A stretch of 64,000 bases of DNA, taken from Avena insularis. Taxonomy: Eukaryota; Streptophyta; Magnoliopsida; Poales; Poaceae. Numbering within the stretch: the first letter of the stretch is position 1; each line of letters begins with the position of its first letter. The position numbers were made by a program, and so were the translations under genes. The stretch lies in assembly GCA_023614405.1 (NCBI GenBank), contig CM042684.1:202622941-202686940 (forward strand), read 5' to 3'. Of the stretch, positions 11,249-21,657 are shown piece after piece. Below the pieces are notes generated by a model. That model did not search any database, was not told the DNA's origin, and saw only the letters and a list, made by a program, of their open reading frames with translations.

Positions 11249-11829
11249 ATGATCAGAAACAAATGTATTATTCTGAAAAACATTATGGGTCTGTAAATAT
11301 GCAGTACTATACTTTTGCTAGTGCTAAGTTTTTATCTATTCAGCACTTTTGTCTTTTAAATTTTGTGTGCCTGAAATGTTTACATAAGCACTTGTACTTT
11401 TTTGTCTATACTTATCGTTTATCTGGCTTTCCATCTCGTCCCTTTCGTGAGCCGGCTAAACCTTTAGCACGGAAACTTTGCCAAGCAACGGAGCTCAATT
11501 GCTAAACCAGTTTAAACTCAGACAAAGCCGGCTTCTAGTACCAACAATTCACTACTCGGAAAATACCAGCATCCGGCAATCAGACAAATAACCAAACTAT
11601 AGACTAGAAACTTTAAAGTTATACCCGAAGGTAGCATTTTTAGAATCGGAAATCTAAACCAGAACAAACATGAGCATAAAGTACTTTCAAGTATTCTGGG
11701 ATTTTCGACTTTGTGACATGATCATTCGGAAATAAGATGGTAAAAACTTATCAAAAAAAAACTTGAGGTAACCAAAACTTTTATTTCTCACAGAACTTGT
11801 ACACATATATGATTACAAAGAAGGATAAA
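11249..11829. other. Spacer between the antisense ORF and the end of pol
   Basis: AT-rich sequence separating two convergent reading frames (the antisense ORF ends at 11248, pol ends at 11830). It would hold both 3' ends. No further domain is visible. Confidence 0.5.
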
Positions 11830-12722
11830 CTAAGAATAAAAGGGATGTAGCTGAGCAATATTCCATGGTCTGTCTAACTCATCCGGATTTGTATTGCCTC
11901 CAGCTCTCTTTGTTTTCTTAGTAGCAGGTCTTTCTTTGACTGGCCTCATATCAGTTAGGTAGTATGAACCATTGTGTAATACTCGACTAACCAGGAAGGG
12001 CCCTTCCCATACCGGGGAAAGTTTGTGCTTTCTTTGTTGCACAAGACGGAGAACCAAATCGCCTTTACTAAAAGACCGGTTTTTGACTCTCTGGCTATGA
12101 TACTTGCGTAACTTCTGCTGATAGGCTGTTGATCTCATTTCAGCAATGATGCGAACTTCTTCGACTAAGTCGAGAACATTTTGTCGAGAAATCTCGGCAT
12201 CTTCTTCGATATACGCGTCCACTCTAGGAGAAGTGTGAATCAAATCACTAGGAAGAACTGCTTCTGCGCCATAGACCAAGAAGAAAGGTGTGTATCCGGT
12301 TGACCTGTTCGGAGTTGTTCGTAAACTCCATATTACAGAGGGTAATTCCTCCGCCCAAGCCCCCGCAGCACGTCGTAGTGGTGCTTCGAGTCTCGGTTTT
12401 AGGCCTTGTAGGATTAAACCATTTGCTCTTTCGACTTGTCCAATAGCTTGTGGATGTGCGACTGACGCAATGTCAAGCCAGATATTTTGTTCGTTGCAGA
12501 ATTCAGCAAGTTCTCCCATAGAGAAATTACTCCCGTTGTCCGTGATAATACTATGCGGATAACCATACCGGATTATAACATCCTCGACAAATCTTTTGGC
12601 TATTGCTCCATCACAACTAGTGACGGGTTTAGCCTCAATCCATTTGGTGAATTTATCCACCATCACTAAGAGGTGAGTAAATCCACTTGGAGCCCGTTTA
12701 AACGGTCTTACCATATCAAGCC
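11830..12722 (-). pseudogene. Integrase catalytic core and C-terminal domain (pol, 3' part)
   Basis: This part of pol encodes the DDE integrase core that joins the cDNA to chromosomal DNA. The first Asp lies in GLDMVRPF, the second in ITDNGSNFS and the Glu in GQVERANGLI, so all three catalytic residues remain. The conserved W-S-L-R-T-T-P block and YGAEAVLP follow. The C-terminal region has the usual KGDLVL and GPF motifs and ends PFYS. It is open from about 12722 to the stop at 11830, but it is joined to the upstream pol frame only through a one-base deletion in the GGGG run near 12722, so the polyprotein is broken there. Confidence 0.9.
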
Positions 12723-13640
12723 CCAGACCGAAAAAGGCCATGTTAGAGGTATTGTTCGCAACTGATCCGCCGGAACATGAGCTTGTTTGGCGTACTTTTG
12801 GCAGCCCTTGCACGTCTTGACCAGCCGTTCGGCATCTACCTTGGCTGTAAGCCAGAAAAAACCATGTCTGAAAGCTTTTGCAACTAAAGATTTGGCTGCA
12901 GCATGGTGACCACACTCGCCTTCGTGGATTTCTCTTAAGATTTCCACTCCTTCTTCCGGAGATACGCAACGCTGAAAAACCCCAGACACACTCCGCTTAT
13001 AGAGCTCACCTTTATCTATAGTGTAGTTTTTTGCTCGTCGGACGATCTGCCGGCTCAGAACTTCGTCTTCCGGTAATTTGCCATCTACCAAATAATCAAG
13101 GTAGGGTTGAGTCCCTCTAGGAATTACAACCAGAACTGCTATCAAAGGTGAGTCGGATTTGGTCGGATATTCCTCGTCTACTCCCTTTATTGAGGGAACT
13201 TTGAGGTGCTCCAAAAAAGCGCCATCCGGGACCTCTTTTCGTGCAAAGCCTATTCGAGATAATGCATCTACTTCCTTATTTTCTGCTCGAGGGATGTGTT
13301 GAACCTCAAACCCTTCGAACGATTTAGATAAATCATCCACGACAGCTTTATATGCTGCCATGTGTTTATTTGCATTACAAATAACTGACACTTGCTGAGC
13401 AACAAGATCCGAATCTCTGTAACACATCAAACGTCGGATGTCAATATCCTTAGCAATCCGGATTCCATGTAGCAGTGCTTCATACTCGGCAATATTATTT
13501 GTCGCTGTGAAGTGGATCTGCAACACGTATAGAAGTTTATCTCCTTGGGGTGATTTGAGCACCACGCCAGCCCCCGAGCCCCCGCGAGCCATAGATCCAT
13601 CAAAATACAGGGTCCAATATTCTGACTCAGGGAGGGTCAT
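12708..13640 (-). pseudogene. Archaeal-type RNase H plus integrase zinc-binding domain (pol, middle)
   Basis: The N-terminal half is a second RNase H domain: catalytic Asp in YFDGSMARGGSGAGVVL, Glu in NNIAEYEAL, Asp in YRDSDLVAQQ and Asp in NKEVDALSR, all kept. Together with the signature ATNNIAEYEALLHG this matches the archaeal-like RNase H acquired by the Tat lineage. The C-terminal half is the HHCC integrase finger (HEGECGHH ... CKGCQKYAK). The frame is open and ends by frameshift at about 12722, just before the catalytic core. Its RNase H would have removed the RNA strand of the RNA-DNA hybrid, a job the upstream gypsy RNase H no longer appears able to do. Confidence 0.88.
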
Positions 13641-13697
13641 ATTCTCCTTCGTCTCTTTCCAATCAGCAACAAAGTCAGCAAGGATTTGGGATTTAAT

Positions 13698-15310
13698 TTA
13701 TGTCCGAGGTTTGTACTCAATATCGAAAGCTGAGAGCTCTATGTCCCATTTGGCAAAGCGTCATGTGGCGTCACTATTGTTGATTATATCTCTCATGGGA
13801 GCTGTGCTCACCATGGTAATTGGATGCTCCTGAAAATAGTGTCGTAGCTTACGAGATGCTAGGAAAACACCACAAGCCAGCTTTTGATAGTGCGGATACC
13901 GCTGTTTTGATTCTGTTAGAACCTCGCCAATAAAGTAAGTCGGACGCTGCACCAAGTGTTCCTGATTTTCCTCCGGTCTCTCCACTACCATGACGATACT
14001 GACGACTTTGTTTGTCGCAGCAAGATAAAGTAACATCGGTTCCTGTGGTTCCGGTGCAGCAAGGATAGGAGCAGATGAGAGTACTTTCTTCAGGTCTTGT
14101 AGTGCGGCTTCAGCTTCGTCGGTCCACACAAAATCCTTGGTCATTTTCAGGAGTTTGTATAATGGTGCGGCTCTTTCACCGAGCCGACTTATGAACTGAC
14201 TGACTGCAGCGATGCAACCAGTTAGTCTTTGTACGTCCTTCAGGCAAGTTGGCCTGGAAATATTGAGTATAGCCCTGATTTTGTCTCGGTTCACCTCTAT
14301 GCCTCTTTGGGACACGATGAAACCTAACAATTTTCCGGCTGGGATTCCAAAGAAGCATTTCTTCGGATTAAGCATTATGTTGTATTTTTGTAGATTGGCG
14401 AATGTTTCCTCCAAGTCGGAAATCAGTGTTTCCTTCTTGTTGGACATTACCGCAATATCATCCACATATGCATGCACATTGCGTCCGATTTGATCATGGA
14501 GGCAACGCTGCATTGTGTGTTCGTACGTAGCTCCTGTGTTCTTCAGCCCAAAAGGCATCGTAACAAAACAGAAGGTTCCGAAGGGGGTTATGAATGAAGT
14601 TTTAACTTTGTCAGATTCCTTCATCCGGATTTGGTGATAACCGGAATATGCATCGAGAAAACAGAGGAGTTCTGAGCCTTTCGTAGAATCGATAACTTGA
14701 TCAATCCTAGGCAGAGCGAACGGATCTTTTGGACAAGCCTTGTTCAAGGCAGTATAATCAACACACATCCTTAAATCTGTGGTGTCCTTTTTAGGGACCA
14801 TTACAGGATTGGCCGACCACTCAGTGTGGGTGACTTCTTCTATGAATCCGTCTAACTCGAGCCGTGCTAGTTCCTTAGCTATTGCCTTACGCTTTTCATC
14901 GCCGAAACATCGTAAGGACTATTTGATGGGTTTAGCGTTCGGGTTTACATTTAAATAGTGCTCGGCAAGTTCCCTAGGTACTCCGGTCATGTCAGATGGT
15001 TGCCATGCGAAGATATCTTGATTTTCTTTGAGGAACTTGACGAGCGCGCTTTCCTATGCGCTATCTAGGCCTACGCCTATCTGGGTCACCTTGGAGGCGT
15101 TAGCATCCTTCAACGGCGTCTTCTTCGTTTCTTCTGATGCCTTGAACTCCAGATTCGGCTTTGTCACCTACTTCTTTGTTGCGGGCATCTCGGACGGGTC
15201 TATGCTCTTCTTGATCTCCTGGTACTCCTGGGCGTGCAGCACGGCTTCGGCAAAGGCAGCATTTCCATCCTCGCACTCTCGCGCTTTCTTCGGGTATCGT
15301 CTATATAATA
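13698..15310 (-). pseudogene. Reverse transcriptase and degenerate gypsy RNase H (pol, 5' part)
   Basis: The frame begins at the edge of the foreign insert with a protease-RT linker (EIKKSIDPSEMPATKK), then the RT: WSANPVMVPKK, LDAYSGYHQI, MPFGLKN and the catalytic YVDD (14468-14457), followed by the thumb. The next domain is the ordinary gypsy RNase H, but the place of its first catalytic Asp reads LYLAATNK, with no acid. In-frame stops lie at 15168-15170, 15054-15056, 14919-14921 (a Gln codon in relatives), 13761-13763 and 13698-13700. All key RT residues persist, so the damage is mostly nonsense. Loss of the gypsy RNase H active site is known for Tat elements and goes with the second RNase H just downstream. 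Confidence 0.9.
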
Positions 15311-15351
15311 TTTGTATTGTTTCTGATCTATGAATGCGTTGTATGATGCAT

Positions 15352-18300
15352 TTGTATATCCCTGAATATTGTTTGGTACGATTACATTTCAATTTCTTAT
15401 TGTGGCCAATGATTCAAATTTGCCCCAAAGAGAGGCAGACACATTGGTGACAAATTTTTACAGGGATGAGTGAGCGAACCTGGGGCCATGTACACGATCA
15501 ATATAAGCTGTGCAATTGTTACTTGGTTCGCTTACGCCATCTTTGTAGAAACTTATTAGGCTATAATCTTTATTCTACATTCATAGAACTATGATATTTG
15601 AATTATCTATTCCATGCATTCATAGTGTATAAGAATTACATTTTAGTTTGTCACTGAGGCCGATGATTGAAATTTGCCCCAAAAGAGTTCAAGGGGAGAC
15701 ACGTATAACGGTGTCGTGTTTTAGGGATGGGTTGGTGAACCTGAGGCAGCAATGCACACAAACAATATAGGTTATGTTGTTGGTACTTTGGTTCTCCAAC
15801 TCCATCTCTTAAACAAATTATGAGGCCCTTGATTTATTCTCATATGGAACTACATATATGATCCTTGAATTGTTTCTGATCTTTTAATGATTGGTATGAT
15901 GCATATGTATATGAATGGTTTTGATCATAAGTATTTTTAACATGTACCTGAAGATTAAATGTTTGGTTTTTATTTATAATTACAATATTTAGGCTTGTTT
16001 TTGTACCTGACTATGTATATCCTTGAATAATGTTTTGTACAATTACATTTCAATTTCTTATTGTGGCCAATGATTCAAATTTGCCCCAAAAGAGAGGCGT
16101 ACATCGGTCGATTTTTTCAGGGACGAGTTAGTGAACCTGGGGCGATGTACAAGAACAATATAGGCTGTGCAATTGTTACTTGGTTCACTTACGCCATCCC
16201 TGGATAAACTTATGAGGCCGCAATCTTTATTCTACATTCATAGAACTATGATATTCAAATTATCTATTCCATGCATTCATACTGTATAAGAATTACATTT
16301 TAGTTTGTCACCGAGGCCGATGATTGAAATTTGCCCCAAAAGAGTTCAAGGGGAGACACGTATGATGGTGTCGTGTTTTAGGGATGGGTTGGTGAACCTG
16401 AGGCAGCAATGCACACAAACAATATAGGTTGTGCTGTTGGTACTTTGGTTCCCTAACTCCATCTCTAAAACAAAATGAGGCCCTAGATTTATTCTCATGT
16501 GGAACTACATATATGATCCTTGAATTGTTTCTCATCTTTTAATGATTGGTATGATGCATATGTATATGAGTGGTTTTGATCATAAGTATTTTTAACATGC
16601 ACCTGAAGATTAATAGTTTGGTTTTTTATTTATAATTACAATATTTAGGCTTGTTTTTGTACCTGACTATGTATATCGCTAAATAATGTTTTGTACGATT
16701 ACATTTCAATTTCTTATTATGGCCAATGATTCAAATTTGCCCCAAAAGAGAGGCAGACACATCGGTGTCAGATTTTTTCAGGGACGAGTTAGTGAACCTC
16801 AAGTATGTACAACAACAATATAGGCTGTGCAATTGTTACTTGGTTCACTTACGCCGTCCCTGAATAAACTTATGAGGCCGCAATCTTTATTCTACATTCA
16901 TAGAACTATGATATTCAAATTATCTATTCCATGCATTCATAGTGTATAGGAATTACATTTTAGTTTGTCACCGAGGCCGATGATTGAAATTTGCCCCAAA
17001 AGAGTTCAAGGGGAGACACGTATGATGGTGTCGTGTTTTAGGGATGGGTTGGTGAACCTGAGGCAGCAATGCACACAAACAATATAGGTTGTGTTGTTGG
17101 TAATTTGGTTCGCCTATTCCATCTCTAAAACAAATTATGAGGCCCCAGATTTATTCTCATGTGGAACTACATATATGATCCTTGAATTGTTTCTGATCTT
17201 TTAATGATTGGTATGATGCATATGTATATGAGTGGTTTTGATCATAAGTATTTTTAACATGCACCTGAAGATTAATTGTTTGGTTTTTTATTTATAATTA
17301 CAATATTTAGGCTTGTTTTTGTACCTGACTATGTATATCCCTGAATAATGTTTTGTACGATTACATTTCAATTTCTTATTATGGCCAATGATTCAAATTT
17401 TCCCCAAAAGAGAGGCAGACACATTGGTATCAGATTTTTTCAGGGACGAGTTAGTGAACCTGGGGCGATGTACAACAACAATATAGGCTGTGCAATTGTT
17501 ACTTGGTTCACTCACGCCGTCCCTGAATAAACTTATGAGGCTGCAATCTTTATTCTACATTCATAGAACTATGATATTCAAATTATCTATTCCATGCATT
17601 CATAGTGTATAGGAATTACATTTTACTTTGTCACCGAGACCGATGATTGAAATTTGCCCCAAAAGAGTTTAAGGGGAGACACGTATGATGGTGTCGTGTT
17701 TTAGGGATGGGTTGGTGAACCTGAGGAAGCAATGCACACAAACAATATAGGTTGTGTTGTTGGTACTTTGGTTCACCTACTCCATCTCTAAAACAAATTA
17801 TAAGGCCCTAAATATATTCTCATGTGGAACTACATATATGATCCTTGAATTGTTTCTGATCTTTTAATGATTGGTATGATGCACATGTATATGAATGGTT
17901 TTGATCATAAGTATTTTTAACATGCACCTGAGGATTAATTGTTTGGTTTTTTATTTATAATTACAATATTTATGCTTGTTTTTGTACCTGACTATGTATA
18001 TCCCTGAATAATGTTTTGTACGATTAAATTTTAATTTCTTATTGTGGCCAATGATTCAAATTTGTCCCAAAAGAGAGGCAGACACATTGGTGTCAGATTT
18101 TTTCAGGGATGAGTTAGTGAACCTGGGGCGATGTACAACAACAATACAGGTTGTGCAATTGTTACTTAGTTCACTCACACCGTCCCTGAATAAACTTATG
18201 AGGCCGCAATCTTTATTCTACATTCATAGAACTATGATATTCAAATTATCTATTCCATGCATTCATAGTGTATAAGAATTAAATTTTAGTTTGTCACTGA

Positions 18301-18870
18301 GGTTGATGATTGAAATTTGCCCCAAAAGAGTTCAAGGGGAGACACGTATGATGGTGTCGTGTTTTAGGGATGGGTTGGTGAACCTGAGGCAGCAATGCAC
18401 ACAAACAATATAGGTTGTGTTGTTGGTAATTTGGTTCGCCTATTCCATCTCTAAAACAAATTATGAGGCCCCAGATTTATTCTCATGTGGAACTACATAT
18501 ATGATCCTTGAATTGTTTCTGATCTTTTAATGATTGGTATGATGCATATGTATATGAATGGTTTTGATCATAATTATTTTTAACATGCACCTGAAGATTA
18601 ATTGTTTGGTTTTTTATTTATAATTACAATATTTAGGCTTGTTTTTGTACCTGACTATGTATGTCCCTGAATAATGTTTGGTACGATTAGATTTCAATTT
18701 TTTATTGTGGACAATGATTCAAATATATCCCAAAAGAGAGGCAGACACATTGGTGTTAGATTTTTTCAGGGACGAGTTAGTGAACGTGGGGCGATGTACA
18801 ACAACTATACAGGCTGTGCAATTTTTACTTGGTTCACTCACGCCGTCCCTGAATAAACTTATGAGGCTGC
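15352..18870 (+). repeat. 661-bp tandem repeat, five full units plus a partial sixth
   Basis: The landmark GATTCAAATTTGCCCCAAA recurs at 15411, 16072, 16728, 17390, 18053 and 18716, giving spacings of 661, 656, 662, 663 and 663 bp. Each unit also contains a second, diverged copy of the same block (GATTGAAATTTGCCCCAAAA, first at 15665), so the unit is itself built from two related halves. In several units the first half keeps an open frame of about 50-60 codons (for example 17348-17530 and 18674-18856) with the shared motif QKRGRHIG and ending TWFTHAVPE. No known domain fits. It may be amplified gene or leader sequence lying upstream of the XS-type exon on the same strand. Confidence 0.9.
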
Positions 18871-19059
18871 AATCTAATGCAATTATTTGTCATCGTGTTG
18901 AGATGAAATGATATATGAACCGATCAAACTATTGCTGAGATGCTTTATCTTTGATATCCACGGATATATTGTCTTACATATACACGTTGTCAATTCTTGA
19001 GTTGTAATGCAATTCAATCATATGTACAAGTTCTAAGTTATGTTCTTAAAAATCAACAG
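18871..19059 (+). other. AT-rich stretch before the XS-type exon (probable intron)
   Basis: AT-rich sequence without a frame ends in a good acceptor, AAAAATCAACAG (19048-19059), directly before the acidic start of the zinc-finger exon. It is best read as the 3' part of an intron whose upstream exon may lie in, or left of, the tandem repeat. Confidence 0.45.
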
Positions 19060-19347
19060 GAGGATGATGATGAAGTGGACGATAGCAAGGAATCCAGGGA
19101 CAACAGGAGCCGCTACGTGCTGAGGCGGTTACGGTGTGGGCTAATCCGTTTCCACTGTAGGGGGAGACTGTTTTGCCCATTCTGTGGCAGAGCAATCAAC
19201 GTGGACCTCAACAGCATGATCCAGCATGCGGAGGGCGTTGGCAGAGGCAGAGGCAGAAGCCATAGGCCGATTACCTTGGCGTGGCACGCAGCCTATGGCA
19301 AATTCCTCCGGAAGTATGTCAGGACTGGCCTGTATCCCATCGACTAG
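19060..19347 (+). pseudogene. Terminal exon with XS-type zinc finger (SGS3/FDM-like), gene fragment
   Basis: From the acceptor at 19059 the frame reads an acidic start (EDDDEVDDSK), then a basic linker and the finger CPFCGRAINVDLNSMIQHAE followed by GVGRGRGRSHR and a His-containing ALAWHAAY-like segment (here TLAWHAAYGKFLRKYV), to the TAG at 19345. The CPFC ... QHA ... G(V/I)G pattern is that of the zf-XS domain, found in plant SGS3/FDM proteins of RNA-directed DNA methylation and small-RNA pathways. In those proteins XS, coiled-coil and XH domains follow the finger; all are absent because the frame stops about 15 residues after the domain. This makes it a fragment or a grass-specific short paralogue. 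No stop interrupts the exon. Confidence 0.65.
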
Positions 19348-19827
19348 GCTATCGCTGCCTCCTGCAGATAAACCCCTACCCTTCTAGGCGTCTCCATGTC
19401 CCGGCCTCCTGCTGTAGCCCCTTCTTTTATTTTGTTCTAGTTAATTATTACCTGTGTGTGGCATGTAAGACAATATATTCGTGGTGTCTCTGGTGAACCT
19501 TATATATTAATCTACTCCTTTAGATGGAGTGCCTTAAAGTTTCTAGTGTTAAATTATATTTACTGATCATGCTCATGCACACTACAAAATATTTCTAGTG
19601 CTTGATTATATTATAATTGTCAAGAAATACATCAACAAGTTAAATTGGTTCAAATTTTGTATTGAAGTAACTAAATGTATCACACACATAATAGACTAGA
19701 AACTAAAATCTAGTTCAAACACATAATGTATCACCACCACTTGTTGTCGTCCTTGACTTGCTTCCCCTCCAGCCGCTTGATGTCGCCACCGTCCCAAGAC
19801 CCACGCCGTCTGAAACCACTTCTGTCC
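19348..19827. other. Spacer between two convergent genes of the insert
   Basis: AT-rich DNA that should hold the 3' UTRs of the plus-strand XS-type exon and the minus-strand exonuclease. No further feature is visible. Confidence 0.5.
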
Positions 19828-20609
19828 TCAAGGCTTCTTCTCCTGGGCTAGCTTGCAACCAGGGCATAGCTCTCTCGCGAAAAACCCCGCCTTAACCATC
19901 CCATCTTTCATGGTAATGAGCTTACTGTACAACTCGTACACCATGTAGGCGTCTCTGGCTGCATACTCGAGGCGCGCCTGGCTCATCGGCTTCCACTCCC
20001 AGTAGTCGTGATCGAGTCGCTTCAATTTCTTCAGTTTTTCATAGGATTTATCGATGATTTCTGCTGCCAGATCATCCATGCCATCCTTCGCTGGGTATGA
20101 TTTGATCTTGTACAGATTTTGGATGTCGATGTGGTGCCCCTCTGGGATTTTTATCAACGCACGAGAAAGCATAATTGTGTCATTTGTGATATCCACGCTA
20201 GTGAAAGTTATCCCTTTCCTACACAAGAACTCGACCAGAGCCGGACAACGCATCTCAGTTGGTTTACTCCTCCACTTAAATGGTTCTAGGGATGCAAGGA
20301 AACAAGGGATGCAGAAGTGGTGATCTCAAATTTAAATTTCACATACATGCAGAAGTGGTAAACGAGGACCTCCTCATGTATGGCGATTTGCACGACAGCG
20401 ATCTCTTGTGGAGGATTTTTTCGCTTATTTGTACGGGTGTACTCCAAGTCTAGCCCCACAAACTTGTGCTTCTCTTTCTCAAGCAATTGCTCAAACCTGG
20501 CGAGAGTTGTCTCCACAGTCGCTTCATCATTTGTGTACACCACTGTCAAAGTCGTGGTGCCATGGGCAGGGACCAAGTGGGTCTCTGTTGTGCGTTTCCC
20601 ATCGTCCAT
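19828..20609 (-). CDS. DEDDy-type 3'-5' exonuclease (Werner-like), two exons, apparently uninterrupted
   Basis: From ATG 20609 (MDDGKRTTET) exon 1 runs to about 20346, where CTGCAT|GTATGT is a strong donor; exon 2 runs from about 20253 to the stop at 19828. Exo I is FVGLDLEYT (the D-x-E pair), Exo II is SVDITNDTIML (Asp) and Exo III is ARLEYAARDAYMVYELY (Tyr-x3-Asp), so all four acids and the Tyr of DEDDy nucleases are present. The predicted product is about 225-235 residues, typical of the small plant Werner-exonuclease-like proteins, which digest DNA or RNA from the 3' end. Neither exon contains a stop. The intron acceptor (CTGAG|ATGCG at 20254) does not give a clean phase with this donor, so the exact junction is uncertain. 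A 13-bp repeat (ACCACTTCTGCAT) flanks the donor. Confidence 0.75.
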
Positions 20610-21247
20610 GCTTGCAAGGAAATGGGTGAAAGGAACTGCCTGCAAGGAACTGCCTTCGAGAAGAAGAAGAAGATGAACTGATGGTTCCAGAACAGAGGAA
20701 GAATAAGCACCCAGGAAAAACTGCAGAGGAATGACTGAGGAAGAGGAATGACTGCAGAAGAAACGTGGTAACTGCAACTTTCGGTTCGAGAACTCACCGT
20801 GGTTACGTGGAAATCGTGGCAGTGCTGCCGGTTCAACAAGTGGGGCCAGTTCCTGCGAGAATATGAAATTAGCTGTGCATTTTTCTATGCGAGAAATTGA
20901 GAGAAGTCATTTATATTTTGTCTTTCATAATTAAACACAATGAAGTTGGTATAGCCCAAGAGATTTGAACAAACGAGATTTGCTAGTTTAACATACAACA
21001 ACACTTACAGGCCCAACATGGCAGAACTTGGAGATCCCTAGAACTTGAGCTACCACAGAGACCTCGGCAGAGGTGGCAGAATTGTTGCGGGTGCAACCAC
21101 GGCAACTGCGAGCTCGGATTCTAGAGGAGGAAAACAAAACCGAGCATGGTCGACAAGGTGATAGATCAAACCAATTCTCGTCCTCGACCGTGCCATGGGT
21201 GCGTCCATGGTGAGGGCGAGCTCCGACTGGGGATGGGGAGGAGAGCA
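20610..21247. other. Upstream flank of the exonuclease gene
   Basis: An open minus frame continues upstream from the ATG to 20777, but it is Ser/Leu-rich and is more likely leader. Further up lies AT-rich sequence (20880-21010) and then GC-rich sequence. No other gene or terminal repeat is recognised. Confidence 0.4.
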
Positions 21248-21481
21248 GGGCCGAGCAGCTTCGTCACTTCCCAGCTCTGCGCCATGGCCACGACCACAGA
21301 TTGCCGCTCCGAGGAAGAAGACGAGTAATGGAGGCGCCAACGCTGCAAGCCTACAGGGAGAGAGCTGGGCCGAGCAGGTTCGTCCACGTCCCAGCTCCGT
21401 GCCATGGCTGCGACGCCCCATAGATTGCCACTCCGGGGAAGAAGAAGACGCATAATGGATGCAGGCGCCAACGCTGCAAGC
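21248..21481. repeat. Two-copy tandem duplication of about 115 bp
   Basis: Both copies start GGGCCGAGCAG (21248 and 21367) and end GCGCCAACGCTGCAAGC (21350 and 21481). In between they share TCCCAGCTC, GCCATGGC and a GAAGAAGA run. The copies have drifted and differ by small indels (103 versus 115 bp). It lies near the right end of the foreign insert. Confidence 0.8.
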
Positions 21482-21657
21482 TTAATTGACACCTAAGCGA
21501 CAGGAGCGCCAGGAGCGACATAACGGCAAGAACTGACAGGGGGGGCCAACTTGACTGCCGTTAGCCTGATTTTTTGTATTGAAACATAAAGTTGAATTCG
21601 TTCCGAAAAAGACCCTCTGAGTATTTGGCACGCCAACTATAGTCATCGCGGATGATA

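Noticed and set aside
11263..11505. Plus-strand 80-codon frame after the antisense ORF
   Set aside because: AT-rich sequence with no start context or homology; more likely the 3' UTR.
11830..15310. Endogenous pararetrovirus
   Set aside because: A full integrase with DDE residues, LTRs, and a target duplication identify an LTR retrotransposon.
21050..21492. Minus-strand frames of 108-123 codons as genes
   Set aside because: They overlap the 115-bp duplication in GC-rich DNA, show no domain, and have competing frames on both strands.
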